Below the pieces are notes generated by a model. The model saw nothing but the letters and a program-made list of their open reading frames with translations. It made no database searches and was not told the origin of the DNA. Source: Castanea sativa (taxonomy: Eukaryota > Streptophyta > Magnoliopsida > Fagales > Fagaceae). From it: DNA of 64,000 nt. The stretch covers positions 17,927,442-17,991,441 of the forward strand of contig NC_134023.1 of assembly GCF_040712315.1 (NCBI RefSeq). Reading direction: 5' to 3'. Positions 50,600 to 62,077 of the stretch are shown in pieces. Position numbers and translations under genes: made by a program. Positions within the stretch are counted from its first letter, which is position 1, and each line of letters starts with the position of its first letter.

Positions 50600-51552
50600 A
50601 TGATTATTATACTCCCCTTTATTCTTGAATGGTCAGAATTATCCTCATCATTTTTTCCATTATAATCATTTATAATTATTTACATGCACAAAAATAGTGA
50701 ATGTAATCATTTTATAGCTTTTTCTTTTCTTTTTTGGAGAATCCTTTCTGGCTATACAAGTCAATAATTGACCTTGGTTGGTTTAATTTAATTTGAATAT
50801 TAGGAGATTGCAAACAGTTTTTGGTGTTCTTCGTTTGGTATGAAATTATTACAATTTGACCTTGGTTGGTTTAAATATTGGTGGTTTTTCCATTATCTTT
50901 TCAGGCTATACAAGTCAATAATTGACTTTGAGGTAGCATTTGGATGGCCGAATTTCTTAGTATCTCATATTATATCTATCTTATACATTAATATTTTTAT
51001 TCTTTTTCTTTTTCTTTTTCTTTTTTAAAATTAAACGTTATATAAAATTACTATAATTCAGAATATAAGAATAAGAACGACTTCATCTGGATATGTAAAT
51101 AAAGTGATTGAACTCATGAAATGTCATTTATCATGAAATGTCATTTATAATTCAATAAATTATAAAGTGGTACTCCTTTTATCAAAAACAAAAATCATAT
51201 TCAATAAAAAGCTTGGAGAAATTTTGATATAAATGAAACTATAAGGATTTTTTTTTTGAGAAGAATATAAGGATCATTTTGTTTGTGAGATAATTGGGGA
51301 AAAAAATAATATCCTTGACAGCTTGAATTAATTACGGAAAAGGAAATAATAAAATTATAGGGATATAGACCATTCGTTGTATAGCATCTAGAACACATCC
51401 CATCCAATGATCTTATCATTTCTTTTTCTTTTTTCGAGAATCATGATCTTATCATTTCAGCAAGTGTACGTTCATTCACACACATTACAATTTGCATGTT
51501 CACTCCTCATGGTAAAATGTATCACGCTACATTTGACAATGCTTTTAATAAT
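50600..51552. other. AT-rich spacer, nothing recognised
   Basis: Contains a partial direct repeat (GGCTATACAAGTCAATAATTG at about 50751 and 50903) and long T-runs but no supportable gene or element. Confidence 0.45.
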
Positions 51553-51560
51553 ACTTTTTC

Positions 51561-51921
51561 GGACAAATTACAATTTAGCCGCATGTAATTTGGTCAAAAT
51601 TTAAATTATTTATTTATGATTTGAAATTTAACGTTTTACCCACCTGAGATTACTTCATTTAGATTTCTATAACTCACATTTGTTAAAAACAGAATTAAAT
51701 ATATAATTTTGCTCCACTTTTATATTTCATTCCTCTAAAAACACAAAAAACATAAAAATACAAGATCTAAAATTATCTATCTGAACACTTGCATCATGGA
51801 ATTTCAAACTACGTGTAGACAATTTAAATTTTGGTCAAACCTCAGGTACGTAAAATGTTAAATTTTAAACCACAGGTAGGCAACTTAAATTTTAATTAAA
51901 CCACTCGTTGTAATTTACCCT
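51561..51921. mobile_element. 361-bp hAT-type MITE with 8-bp target duplication
   Basis: Ends GGACAAATTACAA and TTGTAATTTACCCT are imperfect inverse copies, and similarity continues inward (TTGGTCAAAATTTAAATT, AAATTTAACGTTTTAC). Flanked by ACTTTTTC at 51553-51560 and 51922-51929. Eight bases is the hAT duplication length. No coding capacity. Confidence 0.8.
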
Positions 51922-52382
51922 ACTTTTTCAAAACAACTTTTTACTTTCTTCTTTCATAATTACTCTAAACTGTTTATCAGAAAAGCTTTTCTAAAATTTC
52001 TCCTATAAGCAATTAATGCAAATGCCGCGTAGCTAGAGATGATGATGGTGCAATCAATATGGTTATAGTAGTGGAGATGATGGGCATGCATTAATCCACA
52101 GCAATTAAAAGCAAATTGTAATAAGTAGAAGGGAAAATAAAGAATGGGTAGAAGCAGTGTTGTTGGAGAAAGAGTTGTTGATTAGGTTGTGAAAATGCTA
52201 GCAGCCATGGTCACAATATTGTTGCTAAGAAGATTGAGAATGATGAGCATAGTCATTAGAGGATTGTTTGTGGTAGGCAATGGTGCTAGTAGAGATGGTA
52301 ATGGTTAAGTGTAGAAGTACAAAAGAGTAATGTTGCATTAAGCTTAATTGTGTTTCCATTAGTTCATGATTAATGATGATTA

Positions 52383-52383
<1 letters not shown>

Positions 52384-52468
<85 letters not shown>
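52384..52468. repeat. Inverted trinucleotide repeat, (TAA)n then (TTA)n
   Basis: About 37 bases of AAT/TAA units turn directly into about 48 bases of TTA/ATT units, giving a perfect palindrome that could fold into a hairpin with at least 36 paired bases. Confidence 0.95.
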
Positions 52469-53441
52469 GTTAAATAAATAAAAAGTTAAAATTCCATATG
52501 TTAGGTCATACTTATCAAAAGGGAGTCTAAACCGACACATGAGAGAGTATTTAAATATTAATTAAATAATTAATTTCACCAACTAAGAAGCATGAACACT
52601 TCAAAATATTCAATGTGTCCGAGTTAGATAAAGACACGTCAAGAACATTGTGCATGTCCTCGTGCATGTCCTCAATGTTCTAGGAGGAAAAATATAATTT
52701 ATTAAAAAAAATCTTTTGATTGTTTATATTTTTAAAGATTCTAATAACTGTTAGAAAACTTAAACATAAACAACCACATACTTAAAAATACAAATTTATT
52801 AATTGCTTTATCTACACCGTATCATATTCTAAATTTTTAAGAACTGTTAGATTGATGTGTCTCATTTCGGCTCTATACTTCCTAGCTTACCAGAATACAA
52901 TTACATTGTTAAAGTTCGCTTGCATTTTTGTTTTGAAATAATTATCAAGCAAAAAGATTAATTCTAGCTGAGGTGGAACACATGGTACAAACCAGAGAGA
53001 GAGAGAGGGAAAAAAAAAAAAAAAAAAAACCTTGATCTTGGTGAAGCAAAAGAAGGACAAAATGAAAATGTTAAAAAGAAAGGAGGATATCTAGACTTTT
53101 TTTTTAGAAAGGAGGATATCTAGACTTGACTTCACGTACAGATGCACTCTTTAATTGAGCATCTTTGCTAAACATGAGGTAAAATGACATCTCACTTATC
53201 ATGCAACTATTTTAGAGAGTCCATGAAGTGTTGCCACGATATATATAGAGATTGTCTGGGTCCAATTTTACATCTTAATTAATAGGAACAAAGTATAAAA
53301 AGGACAAATTATCAAAAGCATAATTGTACGATTCTGGAAATAAAAAAGAAAAAGTAAATCTCTCCTTTTATTGCTATTGGCTTTTGGAAAAGTTTATGTC
53401 ATTCAAAGATGCTTTTATTTGTGTTAAAGATAGGAATAGTC

Positions 53442-53754
53442 AGATTTCATCAAATAAAAAAAAGGTAGGAATAGTCAGAGAGAGTCAAAACTTTTTGGGG
53501 ATTGGTAATGGCTTCTAACAAATGAATAATGATAGAAACCCATCGAGTAATTTATGAAGCCATACCATTTGTCATACTTTAAAAGAGAGGGAGACTCGAG
53601 AGAAACTAATTCATGGTTTCAAATCATACCAGTTCATCAAGGCAAGAGGGGGAAAAATTCGTGTCGGCCAACGTTTTCATGAACGTAGAATTTAAAGCAT
53701 AAATCATTGTCACTTGAATTGATTTTGAGGTCAAGTCATAAAAATAGTATAAAA
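53442..53754. repeat. 310-bp dispersed duplication, copy 1
   Basis: AGATTTCAT.. to ..AAAAATAGTATAAAA, roughly 95 percent identical by eye to 55084-55396, including AAAACTTTTTGGGGATTGG and TCATGAACGTAGAATTTAAA. Same orientation. Not recognised as a gene. Confidence 0.85.
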
Positions 53755-54049
53755 CTAGTCGATAATCTGCTGTGCGATCTATGGAACAATTAAATAAAAA
53801 TTAAAAGTACTTATTTTACTTAAAGGTTTGTGACTTAACTTTAAAAAAAAATGTATAACTTAAAAATGAATGAAAATAAGTAATTTTTTATTCAATATAA
53901 TGGTTTAGAAAAAAAATTTTATTTCGTATCATTGGTTCCACGTAACAAATTTCGATATAGACTATTCTATGGTGATAACTTCAAATAATACTCAACTGCA
54001 ATTAAATCTACAATCCACTACCAATCTAATCTATGTTATCTTTTTCTTT

Positions 54050-54690
54050 TCTTTTTTTTGATGGTAAGACTAAAACTTTTATTAAAAACTCAAAGAAAAG
54101 CTACGTCATGGAGGAGAGCTTGCTCTAAAAGGCAAGATTATCTTCTATCCAAGTCAAATAATTCACAATACCTCACGCATGTTTTGCTAACAAATGAGCA
54201 AGTCTATTACCTTGCCTCTTAACATGAGAAAAATCAACCCTTCCTATAGACCCACAGGACATTAACATACCTCTAACTACAGCAACTATCGTGGAAGGTG
54301 GAACAGATAAACCACAAAGAGCATTATAAAGCACCAAGGAATCACCCTCAAGAATAACATCCTAAAGGCCAATGTCCCTAGCGAACTCCAGACCCACTTC
54401 AACCGCCTTGGCTTCCACTTCCAACACATCCAAAGGAGCATTGATTTTCTTACTCAAAGCCGCAATTACCTAACCCTCGGAATCTCTGATCATACTCCCA
54501 CTCCAGCAAATTTTTGGGCTGAGAAATCCGCACCGTCTACATTGATTTTGTATCTCGACCTTGACGGAGGTGACCACCCATCCACTTGAGGTATCACTGG
54601 TGTATCAGTCACCCAAGTTGCCTCATGATACTCCTGAAGGTACTGCTGAGTCCACAAATTGCATTCTCATATCCTTAGAACTTGTCACAT
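54050..54690 (-). pseudogene. LINE RNase H and 3' end fragment
   Basis: On the minus strand: KICWSGSMIRDSEG, VIAALSKKINAPLDVLEVEA, KAVEVGLEFARDIGL, DVILEGDSLVLYNALCGL and RVDFSHVKRQGNRLAHLLAK, the RNase H of a plant L1-type LINE. The first catalytic Asp region is damaged and stops occur. A T-rich run at 54040-54060 on the plus strand is the copied poly(A) tail. 5'-truncated insertion. Confidence 0.75.
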
Positions 54691-55083
54691 CATTATTATT
54701 ATCTATATATAATATAAAATTGAAATTTTTGACTTTTTGAAAGACTTACATTAGAATTATAATTAAAAATTAATTATAATTTTTTTTAATTAGACCTCAC
54801 GTTAGATTTTTTTTTTTTTTTTTAAATGACTCACTTTAGGTTTCAAAAAAAAGACCAAAAAAAAAAACACTTTAGAATTAAGGGGAAAAAAACTCTTATT
54901 AGGACTTCACTATTCAGTTTAAAAATAGACCACACATTAGATTTTTTTTTTTTTTTTTTTTTTTAAAAGGGACTCACTTTAGGTTTCAAAAAAAAAACTC
55001 ACCTAAAAAAAATTAAGATTAAGGAAAAAAGAGAAACTCACGTTAGGACTCTCTCACTATTTAATTTTTTGATGGGAATAATC
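54690..55083. other. A/T-run spacer with internal duplication
   Basis: GACTCACTTTAGGTTTCAAA occurs twice (about 54828 and 54969), each after a long T-run, and CACGTTAG..ACTC motifs recur. No coding. Confidence 0.5.
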
Positions 55084-55396
55084 AAGATTTCATTAAATAA
55101 AAAAAATATAGGAATAGTACGAGAGAGTCAAAACTTTTTGGGGATTGGTAATGGTTTCTATCAAATGAATAATGATAGAAACCCATCGAGTAATTTATGA
55201 AGCCTTACCATTTGTCATACTTTAAAAGAGAGGGAGACTCGAGAGAAACTAAGTCATGGTTTCAAATCATACCAGTTCATCAAGGCAAGAGGGGAAAAAA
55301 TTCGCGTCGGCCAACCCTTTCATGAACGTAGAATTTAAAGCATAAATCATTGTCACTTGAATTGATTGCGAGGTCAAGTCATAAAAATAGTATAAA
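55084..55396. repeat. 310-bp dispersed duplication, copy 2
   Basis: Partner of 53442-53754. The outer flanks differ; the sequence between the copies contains the LINE RNase H fragment. Confidence 0.85.
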
Positions 55397-55691
55397 ATAA
55401 TGGGGTCTTCGGTCAAGTGACATGTTTAATCATTGGCCTTCTCGATAATAAATATTTTTTAAAATATCACAATAAATGAGATAGGTAAGCTTTTTTTTTT
55501 TTTAATGAAAAAATTTGAATCCTAAATATCGTTACTAAAAACACAATAAAATTTGTCAGTTAAGCTAGCAATGATATTAATAATTTGATAGTTAAAATGC
55601 CAACAGAGCTACAAGTTTTAATTTACATTTTATATTTTCACAAATATGTAGAAATATGTGTAAGAATATAAGTTAGTTCTAGCAGCTTATA

Positions 55692-56064
55692 AGAGCATTC
55701 CCATCAAAGCTCTCAAAAATTTTAACATTTAGCATTTCAAAAGGCCACTTTATCAATTTTAACAATTTATTTTACAATACACTCAACATCAAAAGTTCTA
55801 TTTTTTTTACCATTTCATTTAAAATAATATAAACTACTCATTAAAATAATATAAAAAAACTACACAAACCGCCTTTTCCACCACAAACATTAAAAATAAT
55901 AATTTTTTTTTTTTAAGATTAGAGCTACATTGAGCTTTCAAATCTTTGAAAACTCACTGAAGTTGGATTGGTATTTTTTTTAAGTTGAGCATGTTTATTG
56001 GAGCTTGCTTTTTTGTGCTTAATTTAGCATTTATAGTATTTAACATTGTTAATGAAAATGCTCT
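55692..56064. mobile_element. MITE with AGAGCATT inverted ends
   Basis: Begins AGAGCATTCCCATCAAAG and ends TTAATGAAAATGCTCT, an imperfect inverted repeat common to a plant MITE family. The interior is AT-rich (TTTAACATTTAGCATT, CAATTTATTTTACAATACAC) and non-coding. Confidence 0.6.
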
Positions 56065-57723
56065 AAAATGACTTTTTTTGAGATCTTTGGGTCAAATGGT
56101 GTATCGCACGTGTTGCGATTTTAAATTTGAATTTAGGTCTAGTCTTTATCATCCACTTCTATAAGCACATTGATTTAAACTGGCTTTTATAGGTCTAGCA
56201 TTTATGTGCTACTTTGATATCCCAAACTGAGAGCTTGGAGGTGGTATCTCATGTATTAGCTATAATCAACATCTCTCACATTGCGTAGGTCCCACATAAT
56301 ATGAAAGAGATGATGTATGTAACCGAAACACAACATACATCGGTTCAATTTCTATGGATAGGATAAGATAATCACAAGCCGAAAGACCCAATTATAATGC
56401 CTTGGACAGGATCCATAAACAACTGGATCGTGTGGTTGCCGGGTCAAGCTTCCGAAGCAAAACATGTGCAATGACATCTATAAATTGCTTCAAACGCCGC
56501 CATCTGATTCTCAAACTCTTATCTTTGTGCATTGCATCCTTTAATGCCTTACTCCTTGCACAGCTTGTTGGAGTTAGCATAAAGGCGCCCCCACACAAAA
56601 TCTGTGGTCTGCACTAGGTAAGATGAGTTCAAACACTCAACAATATTCCGTACTAAGTATTAAATAACATTCAAAAGTTAAATGCAGTATTTATATTTAT
56701 ATGAAAGATCATTCAAAGGTAAAACATTTAAGTGAGAATCACTTACTAAGCTCCTGCTCAACAAATGTCCATTTCCCCCATCTAGCAAGCATGTCAAAAA
56801 CCATATCCAAGAATCTTTAAAGCTCCTGCTCAACAACTGCATAGACTTAGATTTGCAACTACTTACTAGGTCTCACTTGCAACCAGGCTTTAAAGGAGCA
56901 ATGACACGTTTTAACCGATCACCACATAGCATAGTTGGAAAAGTATCTACGCATGTCTGTATAAATGTACACTATCCAGCAGTTACCAACTTACCAGACC
57001 ACAAATACATGCAAAAATACAGTACACACATACATATTAAGATAGACTCTTCGTCTTAGTAATAAACAGCCTACAAATAAACTCCATCAAATTTTCAGGG
57101 AGAAAGGCAAGGTGAAAGAGGGTTGTCTTTCCCCTTTTGGGGTGTGAGGGAAATCAATAGGTGGGAAACAATTTCATAGTAAATGGATACAGTGTATAAC
57201 ATATATCCATTACTAAACTATATTGCCACTTAATGGAAAAATTGTAATGCATCCATATAGAACATAGATTAAATGCTGGAGATAGAGCCAAAAAGGATAT
57301 TGTACAATACGAGTAAAATTTTTGTTTCTCTCTCTACCATAATCAACTGCACAGCCTCAAGGGACAAACAAAACTTTCGGCAAGATCTGAAATGAGAAAT
57401 CAGCCCTTTCTTCCTAATTTGACTGATAGCACACCCACAGAATGTCACCATTGGCAAAGGAATGAATGAATGAAAAGATAACAACCTCCTGCTCTAGCGA
57501 GAACTTGCTCAGAGAGACTGTACAACATACCCTCTTATGTTGTCTAGAGGATATCCCCGTCATTAATACCTCAATTAGTAGTACAGATTAATACACCAAG
57601 CTCCTTTGTGGCTACATCATAAGCCTGCAAATATTATTGAAGATATAATTATCTTGCCATCAACCAAATTTTGATATATGCCTCTGAAAATTTCTAAGAT
57701 AAAAGGTGAAGTTCCTTGCATAC
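56065..57723. other. Spacer, no convincing gene
   Basis: Both strands hold short frames (for example around 56400-56600) with somewhat balanced composition, but none matches a family I know or forms consistent exons. Confidence 0.35.
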
Positions 57724-57861
57724 CATGTTCAGTTTATCAAGGTCCGAGAAAATGCTTTTTTTCCTTCACTAATTGATCGCAATCGTTCAATTAAGTCCTC
57801 TTTTAATGACTCCGGTATCTGTGAAGTAAAGGTTGGTCTAGCATCCGCAATTAACAACTTC
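57724..57861 (-). other. Possible coding exon of an unrecognised gene
   Basis: Bounded on the minus strand by CAG at 57864-57862 and GTATGC at 57723, it reads KLLIADARPTFTSQIPESLK, EDLIERLRSISEGKKAFS, then stops nine bases before the donor. An upstream stretch at about 58145-58205 can splice to it in phase (KRQKRKFGLCS, then R). Protein-like composition supports an exon; the stop after the A-run suggests either a real C-terminus or a homopolymer frameshift in a relic. Function unknown. Confidence 0.25.
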
Positions 57862-58519
57862 CTGTTAAACAAACATCCAGATGAGTCATGAACTTAACAA
57901 AGGCAAAATAACTTCAGAAAAAAAAAAAAAGAGCGCGGACAGACGATGCTGAAAGTATCTTATGCAATGGCTGTATGCAACACTCTCACATGTATCTAGC
58001 AAACCATAGAAATGGATCCTACATGCAAGTGAAAGTGATGTTGAATAAACTGAATATGTAAAATGCCACCTGTTTGATGGAACATAATAATCCTTCATGA
58101 GCAAAATAGCATTAAAATTGTAAAAGCAATCACTTTTAAATAGCATACCTAGAACATAAACCAAACTTTCTTTTCTGGCGTTTTAAGTGGTGAAAGTGCT
58201 GATGTAAACTTCAAGAGCTATTGAGCACAAAAGGTATAAAATATATAGAGAAGAGAAAGGAAAACAAAAAGAGGTAAAACCCCTCAAGCATAAGAGAACC
58301 TAACAAAAAGAAATACCCAAATCAAGCAAAGCTATGGCCAATGACCTGAAAACACCTAATGATGTCTAGTACTTAAACAAAACATTTTTCGAGCCTTAAA
58401 AAAATTAAAATTCACTAAACAAAAAGAAAAATAATTCAAATTTAAAATTCAGATGGTCCAAAAAGTCTAAGAAATCTGTCGATGTAGTTGAGCTTGAGAT
58501 ATTGCCCCAATCATGTAAG

Positions 58520-58971
58520 TGATGCAGGACAAAACCAAAACAATGTAACAAGAAAATTCGAGAAAGCAAATAAAAGATAGGCAACCTAGGAGCCTGCATA
58601 AAGCAAGAAAGAATAAACTTCTAACAGACAGCACATAGGGTTGTCTGGAGTAAGCATCAAACCATTGGAAAATTACACAAATTTTATTGATTATCAAACT
58701 TTATACTGGTCACCATAGGAGTACAATACTATGCTTATATAGACTACTAAAAACTAAACTCTAATTTTAATTGACATAGGAAACCCTAGTTCTAATTGAC
58801 TTGGGAAATCTCAATTATTGAAAAAAAAAATAACCTAGACTCTCTAGGAAATTAAATAAATAATAATAATAACCTAATAAAAATATAATTGACCAATAAA
58901 AAATATACAGTTGACTTCCAAAATTAATAAAACCAAATTAAAGTAAATATTTATTCGCTCTTCACGCATCA
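58520..58971 (-). repeat. 3' LTR of the short gypsy element
   Basis: Aligns with 60104-60548 (ACCATTGGAAAATT, TATATAGACTACTAAAA, CAATTATTGAA, AACCTAATAAAA). Starts on the minus strand at 58971 with TGATGCGTGAAG. Confidence 0.8.
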
Positions 58972-60103
58972 TTCTCCCCTAGTTGGAGAAAAATCAACCT
59001 CAAAGTTTTGAAATGTTGAATGATAAAAATCCTAAGACTGGATACATGCTTTAATGCTGGAATCACCTTTGAGAGCACTAAGAACAAAAAACCTTATGTT
59101 CGATCACATCATAAAATTTGTCTGAGCCTCGAGGTTCTACCTATTAGCTTCATATTTGCAAATCCGACTTTCTTGTTATCTAATAACCCTACTTGTTCGT
59201 GGAATTAGTCCATCTCATTTAACCCAAATGTTGAAAATCCATGGTTCTTAATGGCCATAGTTCACTAGAATAATAAATTTCAATAAGAATTGAAACAAAA
59301 ATGGACTTGGGCAGTAGATTTGCACTGATCCAGCTAAATAAGATGGGCCTTGTACTGTGTTAACACCAAAGGGTAGTCCACAGTGGTAACTTTGTGGGCC
59401 AGGCCACATGATATGAAATAGACCCCTACTATACAGGCCTAGATGCCTTGAACTTATCACTTACTGCCCCTTCAAATCTTCAAATCCACTTTTGAGTCTT
59501 CCACAAAACAATGCCTCCTGAAATTCGAATCACCACCCCCAAATTTTCCATTCAGTCAAACAGTATCATTTATCAATGGAAGTCAATCTAAAAAGGGTCT
59601 TTCACAGTAGTTTTTGACCAAGGAAGAGACTCGACAGCTCAACCTAGCAATGGAGAGCGTGAACTATTCCGGCAAAGTATAGTGGTCCTGCAACAAGCAG
59701 AACAAAATGGCAGTCTCCAAAGTTATTAGAAATCTCGTCCTACAGGCGGCAAGAGACCATGAGACTCAGGTCACGCATGAGGTAATTGGATGCTACCTTG
59801 TGAGATTGTGGGTCGAATCCTCAATCCAGGTTCAGTATGACATAGATGGTTTATGGCAGCAGCAATGGGTTACGTGGGACTGTCAACATGGCTGGGCATC
59901 AAATTTCTCTTCTCACCCCCCCCCCCTCCCTTTTTTCTGTGATGGTGGTGAGGTTTGTAACTTGCTGTGGTTGGGTTTTGAATGATGGTTTGTGATATGT
60001 GGCTTGACAATGGTTTGATGATGGCAACTACAATTTTTTTTTCTTTTTTTGTTCTGGTTGTGACCCTGTGTTGGAAAAGAGGGGTAATTTTTCCCCAATA
60101 CCA

Positions 60104-60548
60104 AATTTCACACTATGCTACAAGAAAACTAAAGAACAGAAAAATAAAAGATAAGCAACTTAGAGTCAGCACCTAGACTTGCTTGAAGTCAACACCAAGT
60201 AAGAGAGAGCAAATCACAAGGAATCAGAACCTAGGGTTAGCTAGAGTTAGCACTAGACCATTGGAAAATTCGAAGTGAATTTTTATTAATCCATCAAACC
60301 ATAAACTTGTCCATATAAGTAAAATATTGTGTGCACTCTTATATAGACTACTAAAACTAAGCCTAATTCTATTTGATTTGGTAAATCCCAATTATTGAAT
60401 TACAAATATAACCTTGACTCTAGAAAATTAAATAAAAAATACTAATAACCTAATAAAATTTTAATTGACCAATGAAAAATGCAATTGACATCCAAAATCA
60501 TATAAAACTAAATTAAAATAAATATTTGTTTCCCACCTTCCCACATCA
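60104..60548 (-). repeat. 5' LTR of the short gypsy element
   Basis: Partner of 58520-58971, starting at 60548 with TGATGTGGGAAG. The inner boundary is approximate; TGGTATTGGGG next to it is a weak candidate primer site. Confidence 0.7.
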
Positions 60549-61056
60549 GTAAGGCTCATAAAAATAAGGATTTCAAGATCATTATTGATTGCCCATTGCC
60601 TTTAAAAAGGCATGCCCTATGCCTTCAAATGGTCCACATTAAGCACAAAGAAATGCTATTCCAATTTTCAGCCCTTTCATGTTTCCCAGAGTATCCTATC
60701 CAACATGCCACAAAGCCAGAAACTATACTTGGCATAAACCCAAGTCCACCCTAAATACACTAAGAAACATAGACCATAACTCTAGCTATCTTACAATGTA
60801 GAAAGAAAATGATCTATTACTCTTCATACACAAGCAGTACCAATTGGTAAGGATAATATTAATACCTCGTCTCCTCAGATTATCCAAAGTTAAAAACTTA
60901 TTCATCACAACTGTCCACCCAAAGAAGGCATCTCATAGTGGAACTTTGACTTATCGCACACCCCCGTTTCACAAAGCCTTATATTAATCCTTCACTTCTG
61001 ACATTTGGGGAAAAAATAAAAGATGGAATATTTTAATACATTTTTTCTATGATTTT

Positions 61057-61128
61057 GGCGACATGGAGGAGCAGTAAGGTGAGGGACTGCAAATCCTTTT
61101 TTCCTAAGTTCAAATCTGGGTGTAACCT
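61057..61128 (+). pseudogene. Plastid-type tRNA-Cys(GCA) relic
   Basis: A 72-base stretch follows the plastid trnC pattern: GGCGACATGG, GGACTGCAAATCC with anticodon GCA at 61089-61091, and AGTTCAAATCTGGGTGT for the T arm. The acceptor stem has two mismatches (GGCGACA against TGTAACC) and the D arm lost its CCGAG. It is probably a fragment of plastid DNA moved to the nucleus; no other plastid sequence was recognised beside it. Confidence 0.6.
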
Positions 61129-62077
61129 AATCAAACAAAAAAAAAATCAGCATCCTTATTATGTCTTGCTGATAAGAGAATCAAAAAAAGCCCTCTAGGT
61201 CGAAAAACCAAAAGGGTAGTCTCGACAAAAGTTATGGTACGACAAAGAAAAAAAAAAGGAAATTTTGTTAGGCTGAAAACTCAAAAGAGCGGTCTATTCA
61301 AAAGTTAGGGGACACAAAAAAAGAAGAGAAGAATATGTCTAGCTGAAAGTCCAAAGAAGTTGCCTAAGCAGACTTCAAGGCAAACAAGTATAGAAGACAT
61401 TTATTTTTTCTTTGATAGATAAGAAAGATGTATATTCAAAAAACTGCTTTATGCAAAAAAAAAAAAAGCATAACAGAGATTACCAAAAAAAAAAAAAGAG
61501 AGAGAGAGAGAGAGAAAAGCAAAACAGAGAAAAAACAAATTACAAAGAAAGAGAGCTAAGGAACAAAGGGAGAGAATCACTAGATGTGCAAGTTAATGAA
61601 AAGATGAGTGAAAAGAAGACAAGCATGACAAAGGTACTAAGACAGGAAACAATTTTAACAATTTTTTCCCCTAGAGGTAAGCAGGGAGAGTACTCTTGAC
61701 TGGATATAATAAGCATATCTGTTCACTACATGTTATATATCCTTGCATCTAGTTTTAATTGACAAAAACAAGAACAAAAGACATTGGGAAAAAACATATG
61801 GAAGCATGGAAAACCCTTGGGAAAAAAATGAAAAGATTGGATTGAGCATATGCCATGAAGAAAATGAAGAAGAAGACGCAAGCGCTAGCTGTTCCGTTAA
61901 AAGCTTAAAACTAAACCTTTTTTTTTTTTTTTTGATAGGTAAGAAAAATTTTATTAAGAGAAAATTACTTCATTAGAAAAATGAAGTAGCCAAAAAAATG
62001 TACAAAAAAACTAAACTTTATTATACATACGACTACCCAAAAAAAAAAAAAAAAAACCCATATTAAATTAAATAAAC
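61129..62077. other. A-rich spacer with LINE tail scraps
   Basis: Contains several A-runs, a GA run (61497-61515) and two T-rich starts of LINE 3' ends in antisense (TTTGATAGATAAGAAAG near 61410, TTTGATAGGTAAGAAAAATT near 61931). No supportable gene. Confidence 0.4.

Larger units (their letters stand above)
58520..60548 (-). mobile_element. Short gypsy-type LTR element with both LTRs and target duplication
   Basis: Flanked by GTAAG at 58515-58519 and 60549-60553. Read on the minus strand it starts TGATGTGGGAAGG and ends CTGCATCA. LTRs are about 58520-58971 and 60104-60548; both carry a CTATATAAG-like TATA region and AGTCTATATA. AACTAGGGGAGAA just before the 3' LTR is a clear polypurine tract. 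The 1.1-kb interior keeps only the 3' end usual for gypsy pol elements and no domain, so it is non-autonomous. Confidence 0.8.

Noticed and set aside
57269..57484. Minus-strand frame of 71 codons with ISQIRKKGLISHF
   Set aside because: No consistent exon borders and no link in phase to the possible exon at 57724-57861.
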